Of a stretch of 64,000 nucleotides of DNA, positions 35,105-42,206 are shown piece after piece; position 1 is the stretch's first letter, and every line of letters starts with the position of its first letter. Source of the stretch: Chitinophagaceae bacterium (GTDB lineage: Bacteria; Bacteroidota; Bacteroidia; Chitinophagales; Chitinophagaceae); contig JALHNJ010000015.1 of assembly GCA_022843585.1 (NCBI GenBank), positions 1-64,000 on the forward strand, in the 5' to 3' direction. The position numbers were made by a program, and so were the translations under genes. The notes below the pieces were generated by a model. The model saw only the letters and a list, made by a program, of their open reading frames with translations. It did not search any database and was not told the origin of the DNA.

Positions 35105-36502
35105 TTATCCTTTTTTCACTAATACTGTTTGGTAGGCGGGGTAGCCTCGTTCGCCACCTTGAGATAATCCGGTGAATTTAAGTTTGTAATAATTATTATC
35201 ACCATCCTTTACAATGTAGTAGCGGTCAGTTTTTGCTGCTGCCGCAGGGAAAGTGGCTCTCCAATCAGCACCAATTTTAATTTGAGAAGTTGAGAAAGTT
35301 TGTGCAGCAATATCACTTTCAGCAAAAGCATCAAATGTTTTAGTTGCAACAAGTACAGTAGCTACTTCTACATTCCTGTTTTGAATAATAATATCCTGGT
35401 ACAGGAATGGAGCTTCGGCTGCACCTGTACCGAATGTATTGGTGAAATAGGTCCAGGCAATATCCCATTTCTTTTTCTGTGGCTCTACACTTACAGCTCC
35501 GTTTTCAAAAGAAATATATTTAAAGAAATAAGAATCATCTTTTGCAATATCAATGCTTGAAAAAGTAGTAGCTGAAATATCAGCATGCTGCAATGTATAA
35601 CCACCACCTGCATTTCTTATAATGCGAACTTTCTTCCAACCTCTTGCTGGCGCAGGAGAACCAACACCTACACCACGGTTAATGATATAAACTTTATTAT
35701 CAGTAGCTGCTGCAGCAATTGGAGCAATAGCTATTCTTGTTAAATCGCCGGTTGGATAATCGATATACGGCAATGTAGCCGGGTTTACGCCAAAGCTGCC
35801 TATGGTCATCTCATTTCCAAAACCTATAGTATCTGCAGCTGTTACTGTGTTTAAATCATTCTTCGCAATTTGTTTCGCCATCATTGCTGTTGATGAATTT
35901 AAAATAACCCGAAAATCAGTTGCATCAGTATAGAAGCCCAAATCCCAGTTGGTACGTAATACAGGAGTTTGACGATTAGCACTCAAATCAACAAACACTT
36001 TATTTGGATAAGTAACGCCGCCGCCGTTTAATGTAAGCGAAGCAGTAGTAGCAACCAATTCAGCAAAATCTAACGACAAACGTTTCTGAGCGCCGATAAA
36101 TACAGGAGTGCCAGAGCTATAAATATCAAATAATAATTTTTCATCTCCATCGAATAATGCACCGGGTAGCTTTGTAAGTGTAAAACTAGCTTCATTATTT
36201 CCAGAAGGAACTATGAGTTCAATTTTACCTGCTGTTGCCGCTGGCGATGTAACGAAATCAGTACCATATATAGCACCTTGTTCTGTTAGGTTAATTGTAA
36301 CCGGAATATCTCTGTCCGTACCCCGCACTAATTTTACTTTGATAGTTATGTTTGATTCTGCTGCAGTAATTCCTTGAGCAGAAGCTTCAAAATTTACTAA
36401 GTTATCTGCTAATTCAGCCGCATCTCTTTTTCTGCATCCTGTTATAAGTATTACAGCTATAAGTAGTGCTGTTATTGATTTTATCGTATTCATCTTATTC
36501 AT
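35105..36502 (-). CDS. HmuY-like heme-binding lipoprotein with N-terminal Calx-beta-like domain
   Basis: 465 residues from ATG 36502 (36493 is also possible). Lipoprotein signal (TIKSITALLIAVILITGC, Cys 23). Residues about 30-160 resemble a Calx-beta domain (VNFEASAQG...ITAAESNITIKVKLVRG, YGTDFVTSPAA, FDGDEKLLFDIY). The rest resembles HmuY: NKVFVDLSANRQTPVLRTNWDLGFYTD at about 175, then a beta-rich domain ending GGERGYPAYQTVLVKKG. HmuY proteins take heme at the cell surface and hand it to the receptor. The gene starts 22 bases after the receptor stop, so both are co-transcribed. Heme ligands cannot be assigned by eye. Confidence 0.8.
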   Translation of the reverse strand: MNKMNTIKSITALLIAVILITGCRKRDAAELADNLVNFEASAQGITAAESNITIKVKLVRGTDRDIPVTINLTEQGAIYGTDFVTSPAATAGKIELIVPSGNNEASFTLTKLPGALFDGDEKLLFDIYSSGTPVFIGAQKRLSLDFAELVATTASLTLNGGGVTYPNKVFVDLSANRQTPVLRTNWDLGFYTDATDFRVILNSSTAMMAKQIAKNDLNTVTAADTIGFGNEMTIGSFGVNPATLPYIDYPTGDLTRIAIAPIAAAATDNKVYIINRGVGVGSPAPARGWKKVRIIRNAGGGYTLQHADISATTFSSIDIAKDDSYFFKYISFENGAVSVEPQKKKWDIAWTYFTNTFGTGAAEAPFLYQDIIIQNRNVEVATVLVATKTFDAFAESDIAAQTFSTSQIKIGADWRATFPAAAAKTDRYYIVKDGDNNYYKLKFTGLSQGGERGYPAYQTVLVKKG

Positions 36503-36524
36503 TTCAGTTAGATTTATATTGATT

Positions 36525-38591
36525 TTATTTTTTATCCCAGTTGAAAACAAGTCCAGTAAAGAAGGAACGGCCATTGGCAATATTTCTAATACCATCTCCA
36601 CTTCCATGTGTACCGCCATCTGCATAATTGCTACCAATCCTGCCTACATCAAACAGGTTTCTGATACCTGCATTTAATGAGAAGTATTTGAACAGTTTTT
36701 TATTTAGTGTGAAATCAGCCATGTGATAACCCTCCTGCTCTGTTAGTACTACATCCTGTGTCCCTGTCTTTATTGCATAGAAAGGTTTTTTACCGGTGAA
36801 TTTGTAAAACAGGTTAGCATCCAAACCAATCTTTGAAAACTTGTACCCAATTGTTGAGTTCACTTCTGCTGACCATTGCAGTTGCGGTAGCTCTTCATCA
36901 GCTTCTGAATAAGCGTTATAGAAACCAGTGTAGCCTGCACCCAACGAAATATTCCATTGCTTGTGTTTGATATTTGTTGCCAGCGTAGCTCCTGCTGTTC
37001 GGCTGTTCGAAACATTCATCAACCTGGCAGTATCTGAAGCCGCACTAAAAGCATAGTCAATCAGGTTTTTTACATTATTATAAAAGCCGCCCAAAGTGGT
37101 CGAGTAAACCAGTTCGTTTTTATTTGCTTTTTTCCAGGTTAACGAGCCGTTGAAACTATGAGATGTTTCTGCTTTTAAATCTGGGTTACCAACGATCTGG
37201 TGATTGGCATCAAAGAAATTGAAATATAATTCTCTTAATGATGGGGAACGAAATCCTCTTGCATACGATAAACGCAAATCAAGATTGTTAGCTAATACAA
37301 ATTTTGTGTTGATAGAAGGGATTACAGGTGGTGCATCATATACTGAGTTTCTGATAACCCTGATTCCCGGACGGATGCTCACTTTGGAGGATGGTGTAAT
37401 TTCTGATGTAAGAAAAAATGCATAATCATTTACTTCATTATTGCCTTCTTTCAAACGTTGACCTTCGCCGCTTTCTAAATTAATATCAACACCTGGCTGA
37501 AAAGAAATTAGTGAAGACAATTTATAATAAACGGTACCCCGAAAATTTAATCCTTTTATTTTATCAAGACTTTGCTCTTTGGGAGCAGCGATAGTTACTT
37601 GCTTTGTACGCTGACTTACGTTGGTTGAATATACCTGCCTGCTATAATCAGTATAAGAAGCTTGTCCCTGAAATGATAAGTCATTATTGAAAACATACGA
37701 GCCTTGCAATTGCTGCATTACTCTGCGGCTAAGATATTCCTGGTCGAATGCCAACTTATCTCCAGCCTCCGGATAGTCGATTAAAAAATTGCCCGGGTTG
37801 TAAAGAACTTCATCCAATCCATCAAAACGATAACGAAGATTCAGTTTGCCTTTTGTATATCCAACAAATCCATTGGCCAATAATTGGTCTTTATTATGCC
37901 ATACTAATTCTCTTTCAACCGCTGTGTCCTTCCAGCCACCAAAATAGTTATGGCCAAAGCCGCCACCCAGTTCCCAGTTTTTATGTCTCCATGTAAGCCC
38001 GAGATATTGATTATGGATACCTGCTGACAGGTTATTTGCACCCGGTTTCAGGCTATACTCTTTACCAATTGTTTCTTCATGTACTCTTGCTGTAACAGAA
38101 AATTTTGTGGCACCCCCTTTTTTAGTAATGATGTTTATTACACCTGCTAAAGCATCAGCACCGTACACAACAGACATGGGACCTTCTACAATTTCTATTC
38201 GTTCAATAGAGTTAATATCAACCTGGTTAATATTTATTTCGTTGGTCGCTCCCTGTCTTCCTACCATTGGCACACCATCTAATAAAATTTTTACGTTTTG
38301 TCCGGGTAATCCCATCATCGTAATACCAGAGCCACCAGTAGCAAGGTCCTGGTCGAACCGAATATTCAATTCGTTGTTCAATACGTCCTGCAGTTTTGCA
38401 GCCCCTTGTTGTTGAATTCTTTCTTTGGAAATAGTGCGAACCTGGTAAACAGAATTTTTTACTGATTGTGGTTTGTATTGACCAGTAATTACTACTCCTT
38501 CTAAATCTTTTGCTTTTGTAGTGTCTTCTTGTGCTGAAATTGTTCCTGCTATTAATAATAAAGCAAGAGCAATGCTGTATTTTTTTCTCAT
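36525..38591 (-). CDS. TonB-dependent receptor, HmuR-like (heme uptake)
   Basis: 688 residues. Signal peptide (MRKKYSIALALLLIAGTISAQ), then the TonB box/plug (LEGVVITGQYKPQSVKNSVYQV, KLQDVLNNELNIRFDQDLATG, IERIEIVEGPMSVVYGADALAGVINIIT) and a barrel containing YARGFRSPSLRELYFNFFDANHQIVGNPDLKAE. The FRSPSLRELY...NPDLKAE segment resembles the FRAP/NPDL region of heme receptors, with a histidine (DANHQ) beside it. There is no N-terminal carboxypeptidase-like domain, unlike SusC. Followed by the HmuY-like lipoprotein. Upstream is a 300-bp region with dyads that probably carries its promoter and operator. Confidence 0.88.
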   Translation of the reverse strand: MRKKYSIALALLLIAGTISAQEDTTKAKDLEGVVITGQYKPQSVKNSVYQVRTISKERIQQQGAAKLQDVLNNELNIRFDQDLATGGSGITMMGLPGQNVKILLDGVPMVGRQGATNEININQVDINSIERIEIVEGPMSVVYGADALAGVINIITKKGGATKFSVTARVHEETIGKEYSLKPGANNLSAGIHNQYLGLTWRHKNWELGGGFGHNYFGGWKDTAVERELVWHNKDQLLANGFVGYTKGKLNLRYRFDGLDEVLYNPGNFLIDYPEAGDKLAFDQEYLSRRVMQQLQGSYVFNNDLSFQGQASYTDYSRQVYSTNVSQRTKQVTIAAPKEQSLDKIKGLNFRGTVYYKLSSLISFQPGVDINLESGEGQRLKEGNNEVNDYAFFLTSEITPSSKVSIRPGIRVIRNSVYDAPPVIPSINTKFVLANNLDLRLSYARGFRSPSLRELYFNFFDANHQIVGNPDLKAETSHSFNGSLTWKKANKNELVYSTTLGGFYNNVKNLIDYAFSAASDTARLMNVSNSRTAGATLATNIKHKQWNISLGAGYTGFYNAYSEADEELPQLQWSAEVNSTIGYKFSKIGLDANLFYKFTGKKPFYAIKTGTQDVVLTEQEGYHMADFTLNKKLFKYFSLNAGIRNLFDVGRIGSNYADGGTHGSGDGIRNIANGRSFFTGLVFNWDKK

Positions 38592-38646
38592 AATTATTTG
38601 CTTGCGGATGCAAAAGTGATTAACTGCAGATTAAGTTTTATCATAC

Positions 38647-38729
38647 TTATGTCAGGAGTCTTGATTTTAAATTTGTTTTACAAACAAATGACGCTACCAG
38701 GTAACAAATCATTTTTCCTACTGACATAA
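38647..38729. promoter_or_regulatory. Nested inverted repeats upstream of the HmuR-like receptor
   Basis: Outer arms TTATGTCAG (38647-38655) and CTGACATAA (38721-38729) are perfect 9-bp complements; inside lies a 19-bp dyad, ATTTGTTT-TAC-AAACAAAT (38671-38689). They lie 56-138 bases upstream of the receptor ATG. An operator for an iron or heme regulator is the likely reading; no regulator gene is adjacent. The remainder of 38592-38890 shows only single TTACG and terminator elements. Confidence 0.5.
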
Positions 38730-38844
38730 ATCATGTTGATTTAAAAAAGTTTTGCAAATGTGGTCTGCCAGAGAGAATATGCAATGCTGTATTGGGAAAA
38801 AGACTTACGCAAAAAGGAAACTGACTTTATAATGACAATAAAAA

Positions 38845-38870
38845 AAGGCTGCTCTTTTCAGAACAGCCTT
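38845..38870 (-). terminator. Terminator after the DUF4920 gene
   Basis: AAGGCTG and CAGCCTT with a TC/GA extension around TTTTCA, followed on the minus strand by TTTTTATTG. It lies 20 bases after the stop. Confidence 0.78.
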
Positions 38871-38890
38871 CATTTATAAGGAAGCTTTTA

Positions 38891-39367
38891 TTATTCTACA
38901 ATTACAATACCTTTTGCCTCTACTCTTACCTCTTTCTTGGGTTCAGTAATTTTAGCGATCTCTTCTTTTGATTTTTTTGCATCTTCTGCATAGTGCTTTA
39001 ATTCAGCCACAGAAGTTGTTTTCATTTTCATTTCGCCGTCAATCACAACTGTTTTGCCAATTGCTGCTACTGGTAAAAAGAAACCATAATCTTTCATTTT
39101 CACCATAGCTGTTTCTCCATTCGCTAATTCAAGCTTTAACCAGCAGCCTTTTTTAGGGCATACATCCGTTATTTTAGCTTTGATTTTACCGTCCACTTTA
39201 TCATTCCCCTCACTCAATTTTGCAACAGCATCATTGATTGCAACTGCGCCTTCTGTTGAAACTTTTTCACCATACCAATCACCGGGTTTTGCATCGCCAG
39301 CCGGAGGTTGTGCATATGCTACCACTCCAAAAGCGGCAACTACTAATGTCAGCAATAATTTTTTCAT
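38891..39367 (-). CDS. DUF4920 domain secreted protein
   Basis: 158 residues with a signal peptide (MKKLLLTLVVAAFGVVAYAQ). The domain is recognised by WYGEKVSTEGAVAINDAVAKL and KIKAKITDVCPKKGCWLKLELANG with its CxxxxC pair, then VKMKDYGFFLPVAAIGKTVVIDGEM. The OB-like domain and the conserved cysteines suggest a periplasmic metal or redox role, but function is unknown. It has its own -7 box and terminator and lies downstream of a di-heme peroxidase gene. Confidence 0.78.
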   Translation of the reverse strand: MKKLLLTLVVAAFGVVAYAQPPAGDAKPGDWYGEKVSTEGAVAINDAVAKLSEGNDKVDGKIKAKITDVCPKKGCWLKLELANGETAMVKMKDYGFFLPVAAIGKTVVIDGEMKMKTTSVAELKHYAEDAKKSKEEIAKITEPKKEVRVEAKGIVIVE

Positions 39368-39402
39368 GTTTATGTTTTTTCTGATTTTAAAAGTTTGGAC
39401 AG

Positions 39403-39410
39403 CAAAGATA
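39403..39410 (-). promoter_or_regulatory. Candidate -7 box of the DUF4920 gene
   Basis: TATCTTTG on the minus strand matches TAnnTTTG, 35 bases before the ATG and just after the peroxidase stop. The -33 element is not clear. Confidence 0.45.
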
Positions 39411-39432
39411 GCTTTTAGTCGGAAATAGTTGC

Positions 39433-40476
39433 CTAATCAGGGATAACAGGTTTAATAAAAGGTTCTGCCGGCGAGGAAATGGCCCTTAGAAACGCAATCA
39501 ATCCTTCTATTTCCTTAGAGCTAAAGGGTTTTAATAGCGGACTGCCTGGCGGGCCTTTCCTATACAACTCCATTATTGTAAGCATATCACTAATACTTCC
39601 ATCATGCATCCAAGGACCTGTATACATTACATCTCTCAGGGATGGGGTTTTAAATTTTTGTCTGTCTTCTTCTTTATGAGTTGTGTTATAAAGACCATTA
39701 TCTACAGGCCCGAAACTCAAATTAGTTCTATGAAACAAGTTGTCGGTAAACATTGATCCATTGTGGCAATTCATACAACCCGTCTTTGTGCGAAAAGCAT
39801 GCAGCCCCTTAAGTTCCTGCTCTGTTAAAGCATTTTTGTTTCCTTCTAAAAATTGATCAAACCGGCTCTTACTGCTTATAATAGTTTTTTCAAATGTTGC
39901 AATCGCCTCGGCCATTTTATCCGGATTTATTTCATCACTATCAAAGGCTTTTTTGAAAAGTTCTTTGTAGCCGTTTATTCGCCGAAGCTTTCGCATTACA
40001 TCCGGCATGTCACTATGCATTTCAGAGGAACTGTTGATAGGGGCAAATGCCTGGTCTTGCAAACTGCTTGAGCGGCCATCCCAAAAAAGTCTTTTATAAA
40101 ACCAGCTGTTTTGAATGGTTGGAGAATTTCTTTTGTTAATGGCGCCTTCATGACCCAATGATTTTTCTATTCCATCTGTCCAGTTAAGTTCTGGTTTATG
40201 ACAAGTTGCACAACTGATTTTTTCAGAGCCGCTCAATCTTGTATCAAAAAATAATGCTTTGCCGAGCTCCACTACATTTTTTACAGAATCATTTTGTAAA
40301 TCAACCGGACTTGCAGGAAGAACGGCTAATTCTGTCCATTGCACTCCTGCATCAACAAGAGGTTTGGGCCATTCTGAGGAAGGACGGGAATAAATATCCC
40401 GAAGACTTTCTTTAGAAAAAGAAATACAAACAGTAACGACTGCTGCCAATAATATAATAACAAACCATTTTCTCAT
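39433..40476 (-). CDS. Di-heme cytochrome c peroxidase (MauG/CcpA family)
   Basis: 347 residues with an N-terminal export signal (MRKWFVIILLAAVVTVCISF). Two c-type heme sites: CATCH (89-93) and CMNCH (about 233). PSLRDVMYTGPWMHDGSISDMLTIMELY near the C-terminus, with a distal-type histidine/methionine segment, is typical. Family members reduce hydrogen peroxide in the periplasm or oxidise protein side chains. It is preceded by SET and nitroreductase genes on the same strand with short gaps, suggesting one transcript. Confidence 0.88.
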   Translation of the reverse strand: MRKWFVIILLAAVVTVCISFSKESLRDIYSRPSSEWPKPLVDAGVQWTELAVLPASPVDLQNDSVKNVVELGKALFFDTRLSGSEKISCATCHKPELNWTDGIEKSLGHEGAINKRNSPTIQNSWFYKRLFWDGRSSSLQDQAFAPINSSSEMHSDMPDVMRKLRRINGYKELFKKAFDSDEINPDKMAEAIATFEKTIISSKSRFDQFLEGNKNALTEQELKGLHAFRTKTGCMNCHNGSMFTDNLFHRTNLSFGPVDNGLYNTTHKEEDRQKFKTPSLRDVMYTGPWMHDGSISDMLTIMELYRKGPPGSPLLKPFSSKEIEGLIAFLRAISSPAEPFIKPVIPD

Positions 40477-40501
40477 TACTGATTAATCAGAAAGTAAATC
40501 G

Positions 40502-40933
40502 TTAAATAAAACCTCTACAGTTTTTTGCACCGCAACGACAAGGTAATTTTCCATCATGATGTGTTTCACCATAATCACAACTCAACTCCTGCCCTTTCTT
40601 GATATTCTTCAATGCATAAAATTCTACTCTATTCTTCATCACCCGTAAGTAAGTGTTAGGACCGCAAGAATGATTGATAAAACGCATATCATTGGAATTG
40701 GCCGATGCGTTCAATGCAAGATCATCATCCAGTTCAACCAGATTAATAACTTTCAAATTATTTATCAATCGCATTGCCTCTTTCATGGTTATGATAACGC
40801 CGCCAAGGTCGCCGATCTTTTTCCGGGCAGGGATACGCTGCAAGGCATAAGCACCCATACCTGCAATTTTACTCTTGGCCACTTTTACCGGGTAATGAAT
40901 TTTATATTCCGGAGTGATGATTTGTTTGGGCAT
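40502..40933 (-). CDS. SET-domain protein (putative lysine methyltransferase)
   Basis: 143 residues, essentially a bare SET domain. Seen: SKIAGMGAYALQRIPARKKIGD (GxG motif), RFINHSCGPNT at 84-94 (SAM binding), ELSCDYGE at 116-123 (catalytic tyrosine) and a post-SET-like cysteine cluster CRCGAKNCRG at 132-141. With Cys 90 these cysteines could hold a zinc as in eukaryotic enzymes. It has no signal peptide, so a cytoplasmic protein substrate is expected, identity unknown. It sits between nitroreductase (3-base gap) and peroxidase genes. Confidence 0.82.
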   Translation of the reverse strand: MPKQIITPEYKIHYPVKVAKSKIAGMGAYALQRIPARKKIGDLGGVIITMKEAMRLINNLKVINLVELDDDLALNASANSNDMRFINHSCGPNTYLRVMKNRVEFYALKNIKKGQELSCDYGETHHDGKLPCRCGAKNCRGFI

Positions 40934-40936
40934 TGT

Positions 40937-41518
40937 TTATTCGTTTATCCAGGTTGTTTTTTCTTCAATAGGTTTTCTTGTAGCACCGGTAGATGAAATG
41001 GCAATATGGCCGATGTAAAAAAAGCCAAGCAATTTATCTTCTTCGTCTAATCCAAAAAACTCTTTTGCTTGTTCTTTATACGTAACGCCACCAGTTGTCC
41101 AGTAACCACCTAATCCATACGCCGTAACAGAAAGATATAAATTTTGCACTGCACAAGACACGGCTGCTACATCTTCTATCTCCGGAATATTTTTACTATT
41201 GGTTCTCTTCATACCAATTGCAATAATATGAGAAGCTTTGAGTGGATTTTGCTGCAGTTTGCTGTAAGTTATTTCTTTGAAATTTTCGCCGGCTAATTCT
41301 TTATACAATTCGCTTTGAAAAGTAGCCAGCTTTTTCAACCCTTCGCCGCTAAAAACGGTGAAATGCCAAGGCTCTTGTTTTCCATGATTAGGTGCCCAAC
41401 TGGCATTGATCAATATTTCTTTTATGATCTCATCATCTACTTTTTTTCCAGCCTCTAATTGATCGGGAAAAGTGGAACGACGGCTGCGGACTAAATCATT
41501 AAACAAATCAGGATTCAT
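40937..41518 (-). CDS. Nitroreductase family FMN enzyme
   Basis: 193 residues. MNPDLFNDLVRSRRSTFPDQLEAGKKV, ASWAPNHGKQEPWHFTVF and the AVQNLYLSVTAYGLGGYWTTGG block are typical of the small NfsB/YdjA-like nitroreductases, FMN-dependent dimers that use NAD(P)H. The C-terminus (EEDKLLGFFYIGH) is complete. The physiological substrate is not known. First gene of a putative nitroreductase-SET-peroxidase transcript. Confidence 0.88.
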   Translation of the reverse strand: MNPDLFNDLVRSRRSTFPDQLEAGKKVDDEIIKEILINASWAPNHGKQEPWHFTVFSGEGLKKLATFQSELYKELAGENFKEITYSKLQQNPLKASHIIAIGMKRTNSKNIPEIEDVAAVSCAVQNLYLSVTAYGLGGYWTTGGVTYKEQAKEFFGLDEEDKLLGFFYIGHIAISSTGATRKPIEEKTTWINE

Positions 41519-41532
41519 AGTTGTTATTTAAG

Positions 41533-41540
41533 CAAAAATA
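41533..41540 (-). promoter_or_regulatory. Candidate -7 box of the nitroreductase gene
   Basis: TATTTTTG on the minus strand matches TAnnTTTG, 14 bases before the ATG. No -33 element seen. Confidence 0.4.
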
Positions 41541-41599
41541 AAGGTCGTTGTCTAATTGAAGGCCGCTTATTTATTTTAACTTACATAAAATTTATTACT

Positions 41600-42109
41600 A
41601 TGGTATCGAAACCAATACAAGAAGCCCTGAACAAACAAGTACAAATGGAAGCTGAATCATCTCAAGCTTACCTGGCAATGGCGTCCTGGGCAGAAATACA
41701 ACCGGGTTTAGAAGGTGTTTCCAATTTCTTCTATCAGCAATCTGATGAGGAAAGAGTGCATATGCTAAAACTACTTCGCTTTATTAATGAAAGAGGCGGA
41801 TTTGCAGTAGTGCCGGAACTGCCACAGCCAACATTAACCTTTACGTCACTTAAAAAATTATTTGAAGAGTTTTTGAAACATGAATTGAAAGTTAGTGACA
41901 GCATTAATGACCTTGTTCATCTTTCGCTTACAGAAAAAGATTATGCTACACATAATTTTCTACAGTGGTATGTAAACGAACAGATAGAAGAAGAACGTAG
42001 TGCCCGTACACTAAATGATAAACTGGAAATGATTGGTGATGATAAAAGCGGATTGTATCTTTTTGACAGAGATATTATGAACTTCAGAGGAGCTGGAGGA
42101 AAGAAATAG
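41600..42109 (+). CDS. ftnA: Non-heme ferritin
   Basis: 169 residues, iron-storage protein of the 24-mer ferritin family. Ferroxidase ligands are visible in NKQVQMEAESSQAYLAMASW (E17), SDEERVHMLKLLRF (E51 and H54) and the later helix EKDYATHNFLQWYVNEQIEEE. The C-terminus FDRDIMNFRGAGGKK is typical of Bacteroidota ferritins. Single gene. Its TAG stop overlaps the first unit of a heptad inverted-repeat element. Confidence 0.93.
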   Translation: MVSKPIQEALNKQVQMEAESSQAYLAMASWAEIQPGLEGVSNFFYQQSDEERVHMLKLLRFINERGGFAVVPELPQPTLTFTSLKKLFEEFLKHELKVSDSINDLVHLSLTEKDYATHNFLQWYVNEQIEEERSARTLNDKLEMIGDDKSGLYLFDRDIMNFRGAGGKK

Positions 42110-42206
42110 TCAGGAGTCTTTAGTCGGGAGTCAGAGACTTTTAGAATAATCGATCTTTTATAATTCTGACTACCGACTAAGGACTAAAGACTCATGATTA
42201 AAGACT
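42108..42206. repeat. Heptad-phased inverted-repeat element between ftnA and a TonB receptor
   Basis: Left arm: AGTC at 42108, 42115, 42122 and 42129. Right arm: GACT (once GATT) at 42168, 42175, 42182, 42189, 42196 and 42203. Every step is 7 bases. Facing arms (AGTCTTTAGTCGGGAGTCAGA against TCTGACTACCGACTAAGGAC) can form a hairpin between two convergent genes. The right arm runs into the last codons of the receptor gene. Confidence 0.82.

Noticed and set aside
36503-36637. Longer N-terminus for the HmuY-like protein
   Set aside because: It would overlap the end of the receptor gene and put 45 non-signal residues before a clear lipoprotein signal.
12621-42206. Short regular repeats read as CRISPR arrays
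   Set aside because: Units are only 7-8 bases, without 20-40 base spacers, and no cas gene is present.
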